Positions 4,898 through 12,452 of a stretch of DNA of 12,452 nt are shown piece after piece. The notes beneath the pieces are model-generated. The model saw only the letters and a program-made list of their open reading frames with translations, was not told where the DNA came from and made no database searches. Where the stretch lies: assembly GCA_910588795.1 (NCBI GenBank), contig CAJURI010000065.1, positions 1 through 12,452 of the forward strand, given 5' to 3'. Numbering within the stretch: position 1 is the stretch's first letter; each line of letters opens with the position of its first letter. The stretch comes from an uncultured Duncaniella sp. GTDB taxonomy: Bacteria > Bacteroidota > Bacteroidia > Bacteroidales > Muribaculaceae. Made by a program: the position numbers and the translations under genes.

Positions 4898-6361
4898 TCA
4901 GAAAGAACGTTCGCGCCGGGAAGCATCAATGCGCAGGAGTATGAATAGGAGGAATGTGAATCCCCATAGCGAAGAGCCTCCATAACTGAAAAACGGCAAT
5001 GGAATGCCTATCACAGGGCAAAGCCCTATCACCATGCCTATATTTATGGCTATGTGGAATATGAGATAACTTGCGACACAGTAGGCATAGACACGTCCGA
5101 ACACTGTTGGCTGCCGCTCGGCTATGGACAACACTCTCAATATGAGCACAACGAAAAGCAGCAAGACAGTAGCGGCACCGACAAAGCCCTCCTCCTCTCC
5201 TATTGTGCAGTATATGAAGTCGGTGTGCTGCTCGGGGACATACTTGAGTTTAGTCTGAGTGCCATTGAGAAATCCTTTGCCCCACATGCCTCCTGAACCT
5301 ATGGCTATCTTGGACTGGTTTACATTGTAACCGGCACCTCTCAGATCCTCTTCAATACCGAGCGCAACCTTTATGCGCATCTGCTGATGATCCTGCAGGA
5401 CAGATGTGAATGTGTAGTTTACAGAGAACATGAATGCTATCGAGGCTAAGGCTGCAGCCACTGTGACAAGCAGATGGCGGGCCTTAGTCTTGAACATAAG
5501 AAGAATACAGTAGACAAGGGAGACAGCTATTACCGACAGGAAGAATATCAGGCCGGGAATCTCAAGTGACGCGAGTGTGAGTGCGGCCGCGACAGCTCCA
5601 CTTCCGACAAACCACAGGAGGACATTGCGCGCGGCAATGATGTCCTTACAGTACAGAGCGAGCATGGCCACTATCAGGACCATTATCATCATGAACACCG
5701 CCGCTTCGCCCACAGGAATACCGAGAAGGAGGGAGCCGGTGAATTTCACCTCGACCACAAAGAAAACCACGGCACATAAGGCTGCGAGCAGTACCAGTCC
5801 GCTCATCCCCTCGCGATAGAGGACAAAGAAGAGTGACAGATATACGAGAGCGGATCCCGTCTCCTGCTGACCGAGAATGAGGATCACGGGAAGGAATATT
5901 ATAAGCAAAGCGCGGGCGTAGTTCTTGCGCGACGCGTTGAGGGAGAAGTTGTAGCCCGAGAAGAGCTTTGCAAGACATAGAGCTGTGGCAAACTTGCCGA
6001 ATTCAGCCGGTTGGAGACTCATGGGCCCTACCTTCAGCCATGAGTGAGAGCCTTTTATGTCGGGGGCTATGAATATCGTGACCAGAAGCAGGACAAGAAT
6101 GATGGCATATATCACATAGGCATAGTTCTCATAGACACGCACATCTATAAGGAGTATGACGAGCCCCATGGCGAGCGACAGCCCTATCCACCGGAACTGC
6201 TTGCCGGAGAACTCTGCGAAGCTTAGCATGTTGGCATGGTCAAAGTCATAGCTTGCGGCATATATGCTTACCATGCCAAGGCCCACGAGAATGATGTACT
6301 GTATCACCGTGAACCAGTCGACATATCTGAATACCGATGCTGTTGTCTCCTTCTGATACAT
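4898..6361 (-). CDS. rodA: Peptidoglycan glycosyltransferase RodA (SEDS family)
   Basis: RodA polymerises lipid II into glycan strands in the inner membrane as part of the elongasome, paired with the class B transpeptidase PBP2 encoded just upstream. SEDS hallmarks are present: QPAEFGKFA (117-125), QQETGSAL (165-172), GAGYNVNQSKIAIGSGG (342-358), the catalytic-Asp motif EQHTDFIY (Asp381) and the signature VIGIPLPFFSYGGSS (450-464). At 487 residues it is much longer than E. coli RodA (about 370). Between QETGSAL and DHQQMRIKV there are about 150 residues where E. coli has about 60, and they hold several extra hydrophobic segments (roughly 218-236, 246-262, 268-290, 296-314). This may be a lineage feature. 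The ATG at 6361 lies 14 nt after the mrdA stop, so the two are likely translated from one message. Confidence 0.97.
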   Translation of the reverse strand: MYQKETTASVFRYVDWFTVIQYIILVGLGMVSIYAASYDFDHANMLSFAEFSGKQFRWIGLSLAMGLVILLIDVRVYENYAYVIYAIILVLLLVTIFIAPDIKGSHSWLKVGPMSLQPAEFGKFATALCLAKLFSGYNFSLNASRKNYARALLIIFLPVILILGQQETGSALVYLSLFFVLYREGMSGLVLLAALCAVVFFVVEVKFTGSLLLGIPVGEAAVFMMIMVLIVAMLALYCKDIIAARNVLLWFVGSGAVAAALTLASLEIPGLIFFLSVIAVSLVYCILLMFKTKARHLLVTVAAALASIAFMFSVNYTFTSVLQDHQQMRIKVALGIEEDLRGAGYNVNQSKIAIGSGGMWGKGFLNGTQTKLKYVPEQHTDFIYCTIGEEEGFVGAATVLLLFVVLILRVLSIAERQPTVFGRVYAYCVASYLIFHIAINIGMVIGLCPVIGIPLPFFSYGGSSLWGFTFLLFILLRIDASRRERSF

Positions 6362-6375
6362 GATGTGTAGAGTGG

Positions 6376-8238
6376 TCAGTGCTTTTTAGTTCCTGCAAAT
6401 TGTATTGTATTGCTCTGTAGCATTCTCTCTTCAAGATATTTCCGTTCAGGCGGTATATAGCCCCTGAGATATCTCTCCATGACGAGTGATCCGATAGGAA
6501 CACCGAACGTGGCACCGAATCCGGCATTCTCGACATAGACGGCCACAGCGATCTTTGGATCATGGTATGGCGCGAACCCCATGAACGCCGAGTGGTCACG
6601 TCCGTGTGGATTCTGGGCTGTACCTGTTTTTCCGCATACTTCGATATCTGCAAGGTTGGCCACGCGGCATGTGCCACCTGTCACCGCCATGCGCATGCCT
6701 TCGGCGATTTCTTCGTACCATCTGCGGTCAATCGACGTGTCATGCCGCTCCCTGAACTCGGAAGGCAGGACAGTGTCCTGTATCTCTTTCACGACATGGG
6801 GGGTTATATAGTGTCCGCGGTTGGCAATGGTTGCCGAAAGGTTGGCTATCTGCAGAGGCGTGGCAAGGATCTCACCTTGTCCGATAGCTATGGATATTAT
6901 TGTCGTCGCGCTCCAGTGTCCGTCGCCGTAACGCTTATTGTAGAACTCTACGTTGGGGATGAAGCCACGGTATTCGCCTGGCAGGTCGATCCCGAGTTTA
7001 TATCCGTAGCCCTGCGACACCATGTGGTTCTTCCATATCTCAAAAGCATTTGCCGCCGATCCGTATTTGCTCTTCTTGTCGATCATGGCTCTCAACCCCC
7101 AACAGAAGTAAGCGTTGCAGGAGGTCTGGAGCGCAGGTTTAAGCTGCAACGGAGAGGCGTGCCCGTGACAGCCCACCTTTAGCCTACCGAGAATGAACCC
7201 GTGGTAGCATGGGAATGGCGTGGAAGGAGTGATTATCCCCTCCTGGAGATATATGAGTCCCTGCGTCGGCTTGAATGTCGATCCGGGCGGATATGTAGCC
7301 TGTATGGCGCGGTTGAGAAGAGGCTTGTCAAGATCGCGCATGAGCTTATTGTAGTTGTTGCCGCGCTCGCGCCCTACAAGCAGAGTCGGATCGTAGGTGG
7401 GAGCTGTGACAAGACACAGCACCTCACCGGTGGAGGGCTCTATCGCCACTACCGCACCTTTCTTGTTGACCATCAGAGATTCGGCATACTGCTGGAGCTC
7501 GATATTGAGACTTAGTTTCAGATTCTTTCCGGCTATTGCCTCGCGGTCAAGCTTACCCTCCTCGTAGCGGCCCTGTATGCGGCCGAGGGCATCGCGCATC
7601 AGTACCTCAGTGCCTTTTACGCCACGCAGGAAACGCTCATAGGTGTTCTCGACACCTATGTCGCCCATGTAGTCGCCGCGCATATAGTAAGGATCCTTCT
7701 CCATGTCGGCCGGAGCAACCTCACGAATATTGCCGAGGACATTGGAGGCACATGTGTAGTTATACTCCCTGAGTATGCGTTTCTGTATATAGAAGCCTGG
7801 GAAACGGTAAAGTTTCTCCTGAAGTCGGCCGTACTCCTCGGATGATAGCTGTGACAGAAGTTTTTGCGGGGAATATGGCGACCATCCCGGATTGCGTTTC
7901 TTGTCGCGCATGTCCTCCATACGCTTCACAAGGTCGGCCGGGGTAATGTTCACGGCATTGCAGAAATCTATGGTGTCGAATTCCTTAATGTCACGCGGGA
8001 TTATCATGACATCGTAGGCAGGCTGATTGTACACGACAAGACGTCCGTCACGGTCATATATTATGCCTCGTGACGGGTACACAGCCTTGCGCAGGAAGGC
8101 GTTGGAGTCGGCGGAGTCCTTGTATTTCGCCTCCATTACCTGCAAGTTGAAGAGGCGTATCACATATATAATAGCGATTATAACTATGAATCCGCCTATT
8201 ACGTATTGACGTTTGGCAAGGTTATAGTCTTTTCTCAC
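6376..8238 (-). CDS. mrdA: Penicillin-binding protein 2, elongasome transpeptidase
   Basis: PBP2 cross-links new peptidoglycan during side-wall growth; it is anchored in the inner membrane with its catalytic domain in the periplasm. The 620-residue protein has one N-terminal membrane helix (about 12-30), a PBP-dimer/pedestal domain (about 50-220, with PSRGIIYDRDGR at 55-66) and a transpeptidase domain. The three catalytic motifs are intact: STFK (320-323, nucleophile Ser320), SCN (373-375) and KTGT (537-540). Length is close to E. coli PBP2 (about 630). The start is a GTG at 8236-8238 that lies inside the end of mreD, a 17-nt overlap pointing to translational coupling. No in-frame ATG is available before the membrane helix. 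The partner glycosyltransferase rodA follows after 14 nt. Confidence 0.97.
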   Translation of the reverse strand: MRKDYNLAKRQYVIGGFIVIIAIIYVIRLFNLQVMEAKYKDSADSNAFLRKAVYPSRGIIYDRDGRLVVYNQPAYDVMIIPRDIKEFDTIDFCNAVNITPADLVKRMEDMRDKKRNPGWSPYSPQKLLSQLSSEEYGRLQEKLYRFPGFYIQKRILREYNYTCASNVLGNIREVAPADMEKDPYYMRGDYMGDIGVENTYERFLRGVKGTEVLMRDALGRIQGRYEEGKLDREAIAGKNLKLSLNIELQQYAESLMVNKKGAVVAIEPSTGEVLCLVTAPTYDPTLLVGRERGNNYNKLMRDLDKPLLNRAIQATYPPGSTFKPTQGLIYLQEGIITPSTPFPCYHGFILGRLKVGCHGHASPLQLKPALQTSCNAYFCWGLRAMIDKKSKYGSAANAFEIWKNHMVSQGYGYKLGIDLPGEYRGFIPNVEFYNKRYGDGHWSATTIISIAIGQGEILATPLQIANLSATIANRGHYITPHVVKEIQDTVLPSEFRERHDTSIDRRWYEEIAEGMRMAVTGGTCRVANLADIEVCGKTGTAQNPHGRDHSAFMGFAPYHDPKIAVAVYVENAGFGATFGVPIGSLVMERYLRGYIPPERKYLEERMLQSNTIQFAGTKKH

Positions 8239-8743
8239 TTCGCGGTGTCATTATGGAGTCTATGCCGAGCATGATTATCATTGAAAGCAGTGTGCTGAAT
8301 ATGATGCGCAGCAAGAGTTGGAGAGGATTAAAGAAAGTGAATGCCTCGATAGTGAATATCAGTGCACAGTATATGAGGGTGAGGGTGAGCAGATACTTCA
8401 TGTACACTCCGGCACCAAGCGACAGCATAGATGGCTCGGGGCGTGTGAGGTCCTCCTCACGCGGCACATAGAGCCTGAGCACCGGACGCCTTATCATTGC
8501 AAGAACGGTGCATGCCACCGCATTCATGCCGTAGGTGTCAGAGAACACATCGACTATGAGGCCGAGAAAAAATCCAATAGTCAGGACCCAGTTTAGGGCA
8601 AGAGTAACGGGCAGGCGCACTATCAGGTATATGAACACCATCGGCACTCCCACGTTGAACAGGCATATGTGGTTGAACACTAACACCTGGGCCAACACGA
8701 GAACCAGACCGAGTATGATAAACTGCAACGCAACCTTGCTCAT
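8222..8743 (-). CDS. mreD: Rod shape-determining protein MreD
   Basis: MreD is a small inner-membrane protein that links MreC and the elongasome to MreB. The 173-residue protein is almost wholly hydrophobic, with about five membrane segments (roughly 6-24, 31-50, 53-68, 113-135, 145-163). It carries the motif GLIVDVFSDTYGMNA (61-75), which I associate with MreD of Bacteroidota. Primary sequence conservation is low in this family, so position between mreC and mrdA supports the call strongly. Its last 17 nt overlap the GTG start of mrdA in another frame, and it begins 46 nt after mreC. Confidence 0.92.
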   Translation of the reverse strand: MSKVALQFIILGLVLVLAQVLVFNHICLFNVGVPMVFIYLIVRLPVTLALNWVLTIGFFLGLIVDVFSDTYGMNAVACTVLAMIRRPVLRLYVPREEDLTRPEPSMLSLGAGVYMKYLLTLTLIYCALIFTIEAFTFFNPLQLLLRIIFSTLLSMIIMLGIDSIMTPRSEKRL

Positions 8744-8789
8744 TGCTATATGATTATAGATGTGGGAGACTGAATCAGGGGGGTAGCGA

Positions 8790-9644
8790 TTATTCCATAT
8801 TCTTGATCTCGATCTCCTTCTCTACGGCCGACAGTTCTTCACGCATGTTGTCGCGTATCACCCTCACTGTGGAGAGCGTGGAGAAATCGGTGAAGAGCTT
8901 GACCCGCAGAGTATAGAAATTGTCCTCAATGTCACGGGTGCTTGACATCACCGTGCCGACAGGCACCCCTTCAGGAAATACCGACGAATATCCGCTTGTG
9001 ACGATCGTGTCGCCCGGAGTGAATTCAGAATGCTTCGGCAGCTCCTCGAGCATGGCTTCGGAAGGGTCCTTACCGTCCCATACGAGCGATCCCACCTGAG
9101 CATGTCCCTTGACCTTGCATGACAGACGGAGGTAAGGATTCAGGACCGATATGAGCCGGGCAGTGTGGTCACTGACGACATTCACTATACCGACTATACC
9201 GTTCTGGTCCATGACGCCCATCTCCGGCATTATACCGTCAAGGCTCCCTTTGTCGATGGTGATATAGTTGTGAGCACGGTTTATGGAGTTGTTTATCACA
9301 TGCGCTATCACGAAATGGTAGCGTGACAGGGCCGAATCAACACTCATTGTGTCAGCATAAGCCTGCTCGCGATAGTGGCGTATCACATCGTTGAGGCGGT
9401 ATATCTCAAGCTCAAGATCAGAGTTGCGACGCTGCAGGTCCTCGTTGATCTCCTTCAGGAAGAAATACGAGGACACACTATTGGCTGTACTGTAGAGACC
9501 GGACGAAATCCTGTTGGCTGACGTAAGGTACACATGATGCTGGAACGGGTTGCCCGAAAAGAGCAACACGAATCCGGCAATCAGGTATACCACGAACAGG
9601 AACCACGAACTGAATCTGACAAGAAATTTAAGCAGCTCGCTCAC
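8790..9644 (-). CDS. mreC: Rod shape-determining protein MreC
   Basis: MreC is a periplasmic scaffold anchored in the inner membrane that binds and activates PBP2/RodA. The 284-residue protein has one N-terminal membrane helix (about 10-31), a helical coiled-coil-like stretch (about 60-95) and the family beta-domain. That domain shows NYITIDKGSLDGIMPEMGV (126-144), a glycine-rich strand region and the repeated-fold motif YSSVFPEGVPVGTV (219-232). Length fits the family. The start appears to be GTG (9642-9644): the frame is closed by a stop at 9663-9665, and the first internal ATG (residue 100) would remove the membrane anchor. It lies 40 nt after mreB. Confidence 0.95.
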   Translation of the reverse strand: MSELLKFLVRFSSWFLFVVYLIAGFVLLFSGNPFQHHVYLTSANRISSGLYSTANSVSSYFFLKEINEDLQRRNSDLELEIYRLNDVIRHYREQAYADTMSVDSALSRYHFVIAHVINNSINRAHNYITIDKGSLDGIMPEMGVMDQNGIVGIVNVVSDHTARLISVLNPYLRLSCKVKGHAQVGSLVWDGKDPSEAMLEELPKHSEFTPGDTIVTSGYSSVFPEGVPVGTVMSSTRDIEDNFYTLRVKLFTDFSTLSTVRVIRDNMREELSAVEKEIEIKNME

Positions 9645-9684
9645 TGTGGGAGGGTAATTGTTCTAAACTTCAGCGGTGATGATG

Positions 9685-10704
9685 TTATCTGATAAGGAAC
9701 GAGAATGTCTCGATGTTCTTCAAGGCGACTCCCGTACCCTTTGCCACTGCGAGAAGAGGATCCTCGGCTATGTGGAACTGGATTCCTATCTTGTCGGTGA
9801 GACGCTTGTCAAGACCGCGGAGCATGGCACCGCCTCCGGCAAGGAATATGCCGTTCATTACTATATCGGAGTACAGTTCGGGCGGGGTCTCGTCAAGAGC
9901 CTGAAGCACGGCTGCCTCGATACGCGATATTGACTTCTCGATGCAATGTGATATCTCCTGATAGCTTACAGGGACCTCCATGGGGAGTGCGGTCATCTTA
10001 TTGGGGCCATGCACGATGAAGTCCTCCGGCGGATTCTCAAGCTCGGTAAGAGCCGAACCCACGTGAATCTTTATCATCTCGGCAGTGCGCTCGCCCACTT
10101 TAACGTTGTGGACGCGGCTCATGTGTTCCATGATGTCATCGGTGAGGTCATCGCCGGCCACCTGGATACTCTTGTTGGACACAATGCCTCCGAGGGATAT
10201 CACAGCGATCTCGGTGGTGCCGCCGCCTATGTCGACAATCATGTTGCCCTGTGGTGCAAGCACGTCGATCCCTATGCCGAGAGCCGCAGCCATAGGTTCA
10301 TAGATCATGTACACGTCACGTCCGCCTGCATGCTCCGAAGAGTCACGCACAGCACGGATCTCCACTTCGGTAGAGCCTGACGGTATGCCCACAACCATTT
10401 TCATGGAGGGTGAGAACCAATTGTTCTTGGAGCTTGCTTTCTTTATGAGCCCGCGGATCATCATTTCGGCGGCATTGAAGTTGGCTATCACCCCTTTGCG
10501 CAGAGGGCGTATCGTCTCTATGCCGTCGTTCTCCTTGCCTTGCATCAGCTTGGCCTCACGCCCTACGGCCATAAGCTTGCCGGTGCGTTTCTCCAGAGCC
10601 ACAATCGAAGGCTCGTCAATGACGATCTTGTCGTTGTGTATGATGATAGTATTGGCAGTACCAAGGTCAATAGCTATCTCTTTGGTGAATGAAAAAAGTC
10701 CCAT
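9685..10704 (-). CDS. mreB: Rod shape-determining actin homologue MreB
   Basis: MreB forms membrane-bound actin-like filaments that steer lateral wall synthesis. The 339-residue protein has the actin/HSP70 ATPase motifs in order: phosphate-1 EIAIDLGTANTII (9-21), VVGIPSGSTEVE (104-115), EPMAAALGIGIDV (136-148) with the expected catalytic Glu136, phosphate-2 MIVDIGGGTTEIAVIS (155-170), GERTAEMIKI (204-213) and the adenosine motif GIFLAGGGAMLRGL (285-298). Length is typical. Tyr135 stands where many homologues have a second Glu before EPMAAA; this is probably lineage variation. The gene begins 47 nt after purH, and I see no TAnnTTTG promoter in that gap, so it is probably transcribed from the purH promoter. 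Confidence 0.98.
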   Translation of the reverse strand: MGLFSFTKEIAIDLGTANTIIIHNDKIVIDEPSIVALEKRTGKLMAVGREAKLMQGKENDGIETIRPLRKGVIANFNAAEMMIRGLIKKASSKNNWFSPSMKMVVGIPSGSTEVEIRAVRDSSEHAGGRDVYMIYEPMAAALGIGIDVLAPQGNMIVDIGGGTTEIAVISLGGIVSNKSIQVAGDDLTDDIMEHMSRVHNVKVGERTAEMIKIHVGSALTELENPPEDFIVHGPNKMTALPMEVPVSYQEISHCIEKSISRIEAAVLQALDETPPELYSDIVMNGIFLAGGGAMLRGLDKRLTDKIGIQFHIAEDPLLAVAKGTGVALKNIETFSFLIR

Positions 10705-10751
10705 CTAAATGTTTCTGTGTTTAAATGTCGTATTTGAGGAAAGTGTGGATA

Positions 10752-12296
10752 TCAGTGCTTGAAGTGACGGAATCCGGTGGTGACCATTGCCATATCGTGG
10801 GCATCGCAGTAGGCTATGCTCTCGTTGTCACGAATGGATCCGCCCGGGTGTATCACTGCTGTTATGCCGGCCTGTGATGCTATCTCCACACAATCGGGGA
10901 AGGGGAAGAAAGCATCGGAAGCCATAACCGCACCACTGAGATCGTGGCCGAATGAACGGGCCTTCTCGATGGCCTGCTTAAGGGCATCGACACGTGAGGT
11001 CTGCCCTACGCCGCTGGCGAGAAGCATTCCGTCCTTAGCGAGCACTATGGCGTTGCTCTTTGAATTCTTGACAACCCTGTTGGCAAACAGGAGGTCGTCG
11101 ATCTGGGGGGGAGTCACGGCCTTTCGTGTCACCTGCTTGAGCTCATCAGGGGTCTCGATCTTGAGATCTCGGTCCTGAACAAGCGCACCGTTGAGGCATG
11201 AACGGAACTGGCGTGTGGTGGACAGCGGGGCTTTCAGGACAAGGATTATGCGATTTTTCTTCTGCTTCAGCAGTTCAAGGGCTTCGGGTGTGTAGGCCGG
11301 AGCAATGATCACCTCGAAGAAAATCTTATTGATCTCCTCGGCGGCATCGGCTTCGACTGTACCGTTGGTTATCAGCACACCGCCGAACGCGCTCACCGGA
11401 TCGCCGGCAAGAGCGTCCTTCCAGGCTTCGGCTATTGTGGGCCGCGTTGCCAGACCGCATGCGTTGTTGTGCTTCAGAACTGCAAACGCCGGAGTAGAGA
11501 ATTCGGAGATGAGGTTCACGGCCGCATCTATGTCGAGAAGATTGTTATAGGATATCTCCTTGCCGTGAAGCTGCTCAAACATGGCGTCGAAGTCTCCGTA
11601 GAAGACACCCTTCTGATGGGGATTCTCGCCATAACGCATAGCCTTTGCGCCGTCGACAGCAATGCGCAGCTCCTCTCTGTCAGCTATGGGGCATTCCACA
11701 GCAGTTGAGGCGAAATAGTTGTATATATCGGTGTCATAGCCGGATGAAACGGCGAAAGCCTGTGAGGCGAACCACCTGCGCTCCTCCAGCGAGGATTCCG
11801 CACCGTTTCGCTTGAGCATGTCGGCAAGCGGAGCATACTGGGCCTTGGAGGCTACGATAACGACATCCTTATAGTTCTTAGCGGCACCGCGTATGAGTGA
11901 TATGCCGCCTATGTCAATCTTCTCTATAATATCGGCTTCGGAAGCTCCGGAAGCGACTGTCGCGCTGAAAGGATACAGATCGACGATCACGAGATCTATC
12001 TCGGGAATCTCGTATTTGGCTATCTGGGCGCGGTCACCCTCATTGTCACGGCGGTTAAGGATACCGCCAAAAACCTTAGGATGAAGAGTCTTGACACGTC
12101 CGCCGAGAATAGAGGGATAGCCTGTGAGGTCCTCTACCGCAGCACATTCGTAGCCCAGGCCTTCTATAAAGGAGCGTGTGCCTCCGGTTGAGAGGAACTT
12201 CACTCCGCAATTGTTAAGCAGTGACAAAATTTCTTCGAGCCCGTCCTTATGGAATACTGACACGAGCGCGGTCTTGATACGTTTATTATCTGACAT
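10752..12296 (-). CDS. purH: Bifunctional AICAR transformylase/IMP cyclohydrolase
   Basis: PurH catalyses the last two steps of purine synthesis: formyl transfer from 10-formyl-THF to AICAR, then cyclisation to IMP, in the cytoplasm. From ATG 12296 it has 514 residues, normal for the family. The N-terminal MGS-like cyclohydrolase domain shows STGGTRSFIE (36-45), GGRVKTLHPKVFGGIL (65-80) and IDIGGISLIRGAAKN (127-141). The transformylase domain shows AMRYGENPHQKG (219-230), ISYNNLLDIDAA (248-259), the catalytic Lys275-His276 pair in LKHNNACG and DPVSAFGGV (299-307). It ends GFRHFKH. A longer frame from an ATG at 12344 adds 16 residues without family similarity and would begin upstream of the predicted promoter -7 box, so it is rejected. 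It is the first gene of the run that continues through mreBCD, mrdA and rodA. Confidence 0.97.
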   Translation of the reverse strand: MSDNKRIKTALVSVFHKDGLEEILSLLNNCGVKFLSTGGTRSFIEGLGYECAAVEDLTGYPSILGGRVKTLHPKVFGGILNRRDNEGDRAQIAKYEIPEIDLVIVDLYPFSATVASGASEADIIEKIDIGGISLIRGAAKNYKDVVIVASKAQYAPLADMLKRNGAESSLEERRWFASQAFAVSSGYDTDIYNYFASTAVECPIADREELRIAVDGAKAMRYGENPHQKGVFYGDFDAMFEQLHGKEISYNNLLDIDAAVNLISEFSTPAFAVLKHNNACGLATRPTIAEAWKDALAGDPVSAFGGVLITNGTVEADAAEEINKIFFEVIIAPAYTPEALELLKQKKNRIILVLKAPLSTTRQFRSCLNGALVQDRDLKIETPDELKQVTRKAVTPPQIDDLLFANRVVKNSKSNAIVLAKDGMLLASGVGQTSRVDALKQAIEKARSFGHDLSGAVMASDAFFPFPDCVEIASQAGITAVIHPGGSIRDNESIAYCDAHDMAMVTTGFRHFKH

Positions 12297-12321
12297 GGGG
12301 TTACTATTGGATTTTAGAGTG

Positions 12322-12352
12322 CAAAGGTAGTGAATTTTACTCACTTAATAAA
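12322..12352 (-). promoter_or_regulatory. Predicted promoter of the purH-mre-mrdA-rodA operon
   Basis: On the minus strand, TACCTTTG (12322-12329) matches the Bacteroidota -7 consensus TAnnTTTG exactly. TTTA (12349-12352) matches the -33 TTTG at three of four bases, with a 19-bp spacer. Transcription would begin near 12315, leaving a leader of about 20 nt before the purH ATG. No purine riboswitch fits in so short a leader. Confidence 0.7.
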
Positions 12353-12359
12353 GCTATAG

Positions 12360-12383
12360 GAAAAAGTTTTTAGAATCTTTTTC
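12360..12383. repeat. AT-rich inverted repeat upstream of the purH promoter
   Basis: GAAAAAG (12360-12366) and CTTTTTC (12377-12383) form a 7-bp inverted repeat around a 10-nt loop, just upstream of the predicted -33 box. It could be a binding site, a curved UP-like element, or the terminator of a gene outside the window. Nothing here distinguishes these. Confidence 0.35.
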
Positions 12384-12418
12384 ATATGTCTTAAAAGCCT
12401 ACTCTCAACTGGCAAGTG

Positions 12419-12426
12419 CAAAATTA
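12419..12426 (-). promoter_or_regulatory. Possible second -7 box upstream of purH
   Basis: TAATTTTG on the minus strand fits TAnnTTTG and is followed, like the proximal promoter, by CACT. No good -33 element is visible at the right distance, so this is a weak candidate for a distal purH promoter. Confidence 0.25.
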
Positions 12427-12452
12427 GTGATTTGTCTGAAGAAGGCATTCTT

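Noticed and set aside
6562..7182. A 206-codon plus-strand open frame opposite mrdA
   Set aside because: It lies wholly antisense to a gene with intact catalytic motifs and has no recognisable domain, so it is a codon-bias shadow.
12297..12344. N-terminal extension of purH from an upstream ATG
   Set aside because: The 16 extra residues lie outside the conserved domain, and the codon would fall upstream of the predicted transcription start.
12297..12452. Purine riboswitch or tRNA upstream of purH
   Set aside because: No conserved core or cloverleaf is visible, and the predicted leader is only about 20 nt.

Overview
The window looks like a chromosomal segment from a Bacteroidales bacterium (phylum Bacteroidota). 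I lean towards the Muribaculaceae, but the sequence alone cannot settle the family. The evidence is the gene order purH-mreB-mreC-mreD-mrdA-rodA on one strand, which I know from Bacteroidota. The two best promoters also match the Bacteroidota consensus (TTTG / TAnnTTTG), and Shine-Dalgarno sequences are almost absent. Most of the window is ordinary housekeeping sequence with moderate to high GC. The first ~1.1 kb is clearly richer in A+T.

Layout from left to right: (1) 145-1125 (+), a lone AT-rich gene for a putative Cys-rich lipoprotein of unknown function. (2) 1126-1583, a 458-bp gap between two convergent genes, packed with repeats: 66-bp inverted arms, a mobile-element-like core with a terminator-like hairpin, and a third copy of the arm sequence. 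(3) 4722 down to 1584 (-), a galactose cluster transcribed galM, sugar-phosphate nucleotidyltransferase, galK. The gaps are 26 bp, and a good promoter with an overlapping dyad lies upstream of galM. (4) 12296 down to 4898 (-), a six-gene run: purH, mreB, mreC, mreD, mrdA (PBP2), rodA. A good promoter lies before purH, gaps are 14-47 bp, and mreD and mrdA overlap by 17 bp.

How the genes work together: MreB filaments, MreC and MreD organise the RodA glycosyltransferase and PBP2 transpeptidase into the elongasome, which builds the side wall. PurH makes IMP and sits at the head of the same transcription unit. In the galactose cluster, GalM interconverts the galactose anomers and GalK phosphorylates alpha-galactose. 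The nucleotidyltransferase between them could activate the resulting sugar-1-phosphate. No galT or galE is present in the window.

I see no CRISPR array, defence system, prophage, intact transposase, tRNA or rRNA. The most unusual signal is the 1126-1583 repeat region. There, the in-frame sequence after the stop codons of both convergent genes spells nearly the same peptide (core DRRDTKVSEEQK). I do not see a convincing new multi-gene system.
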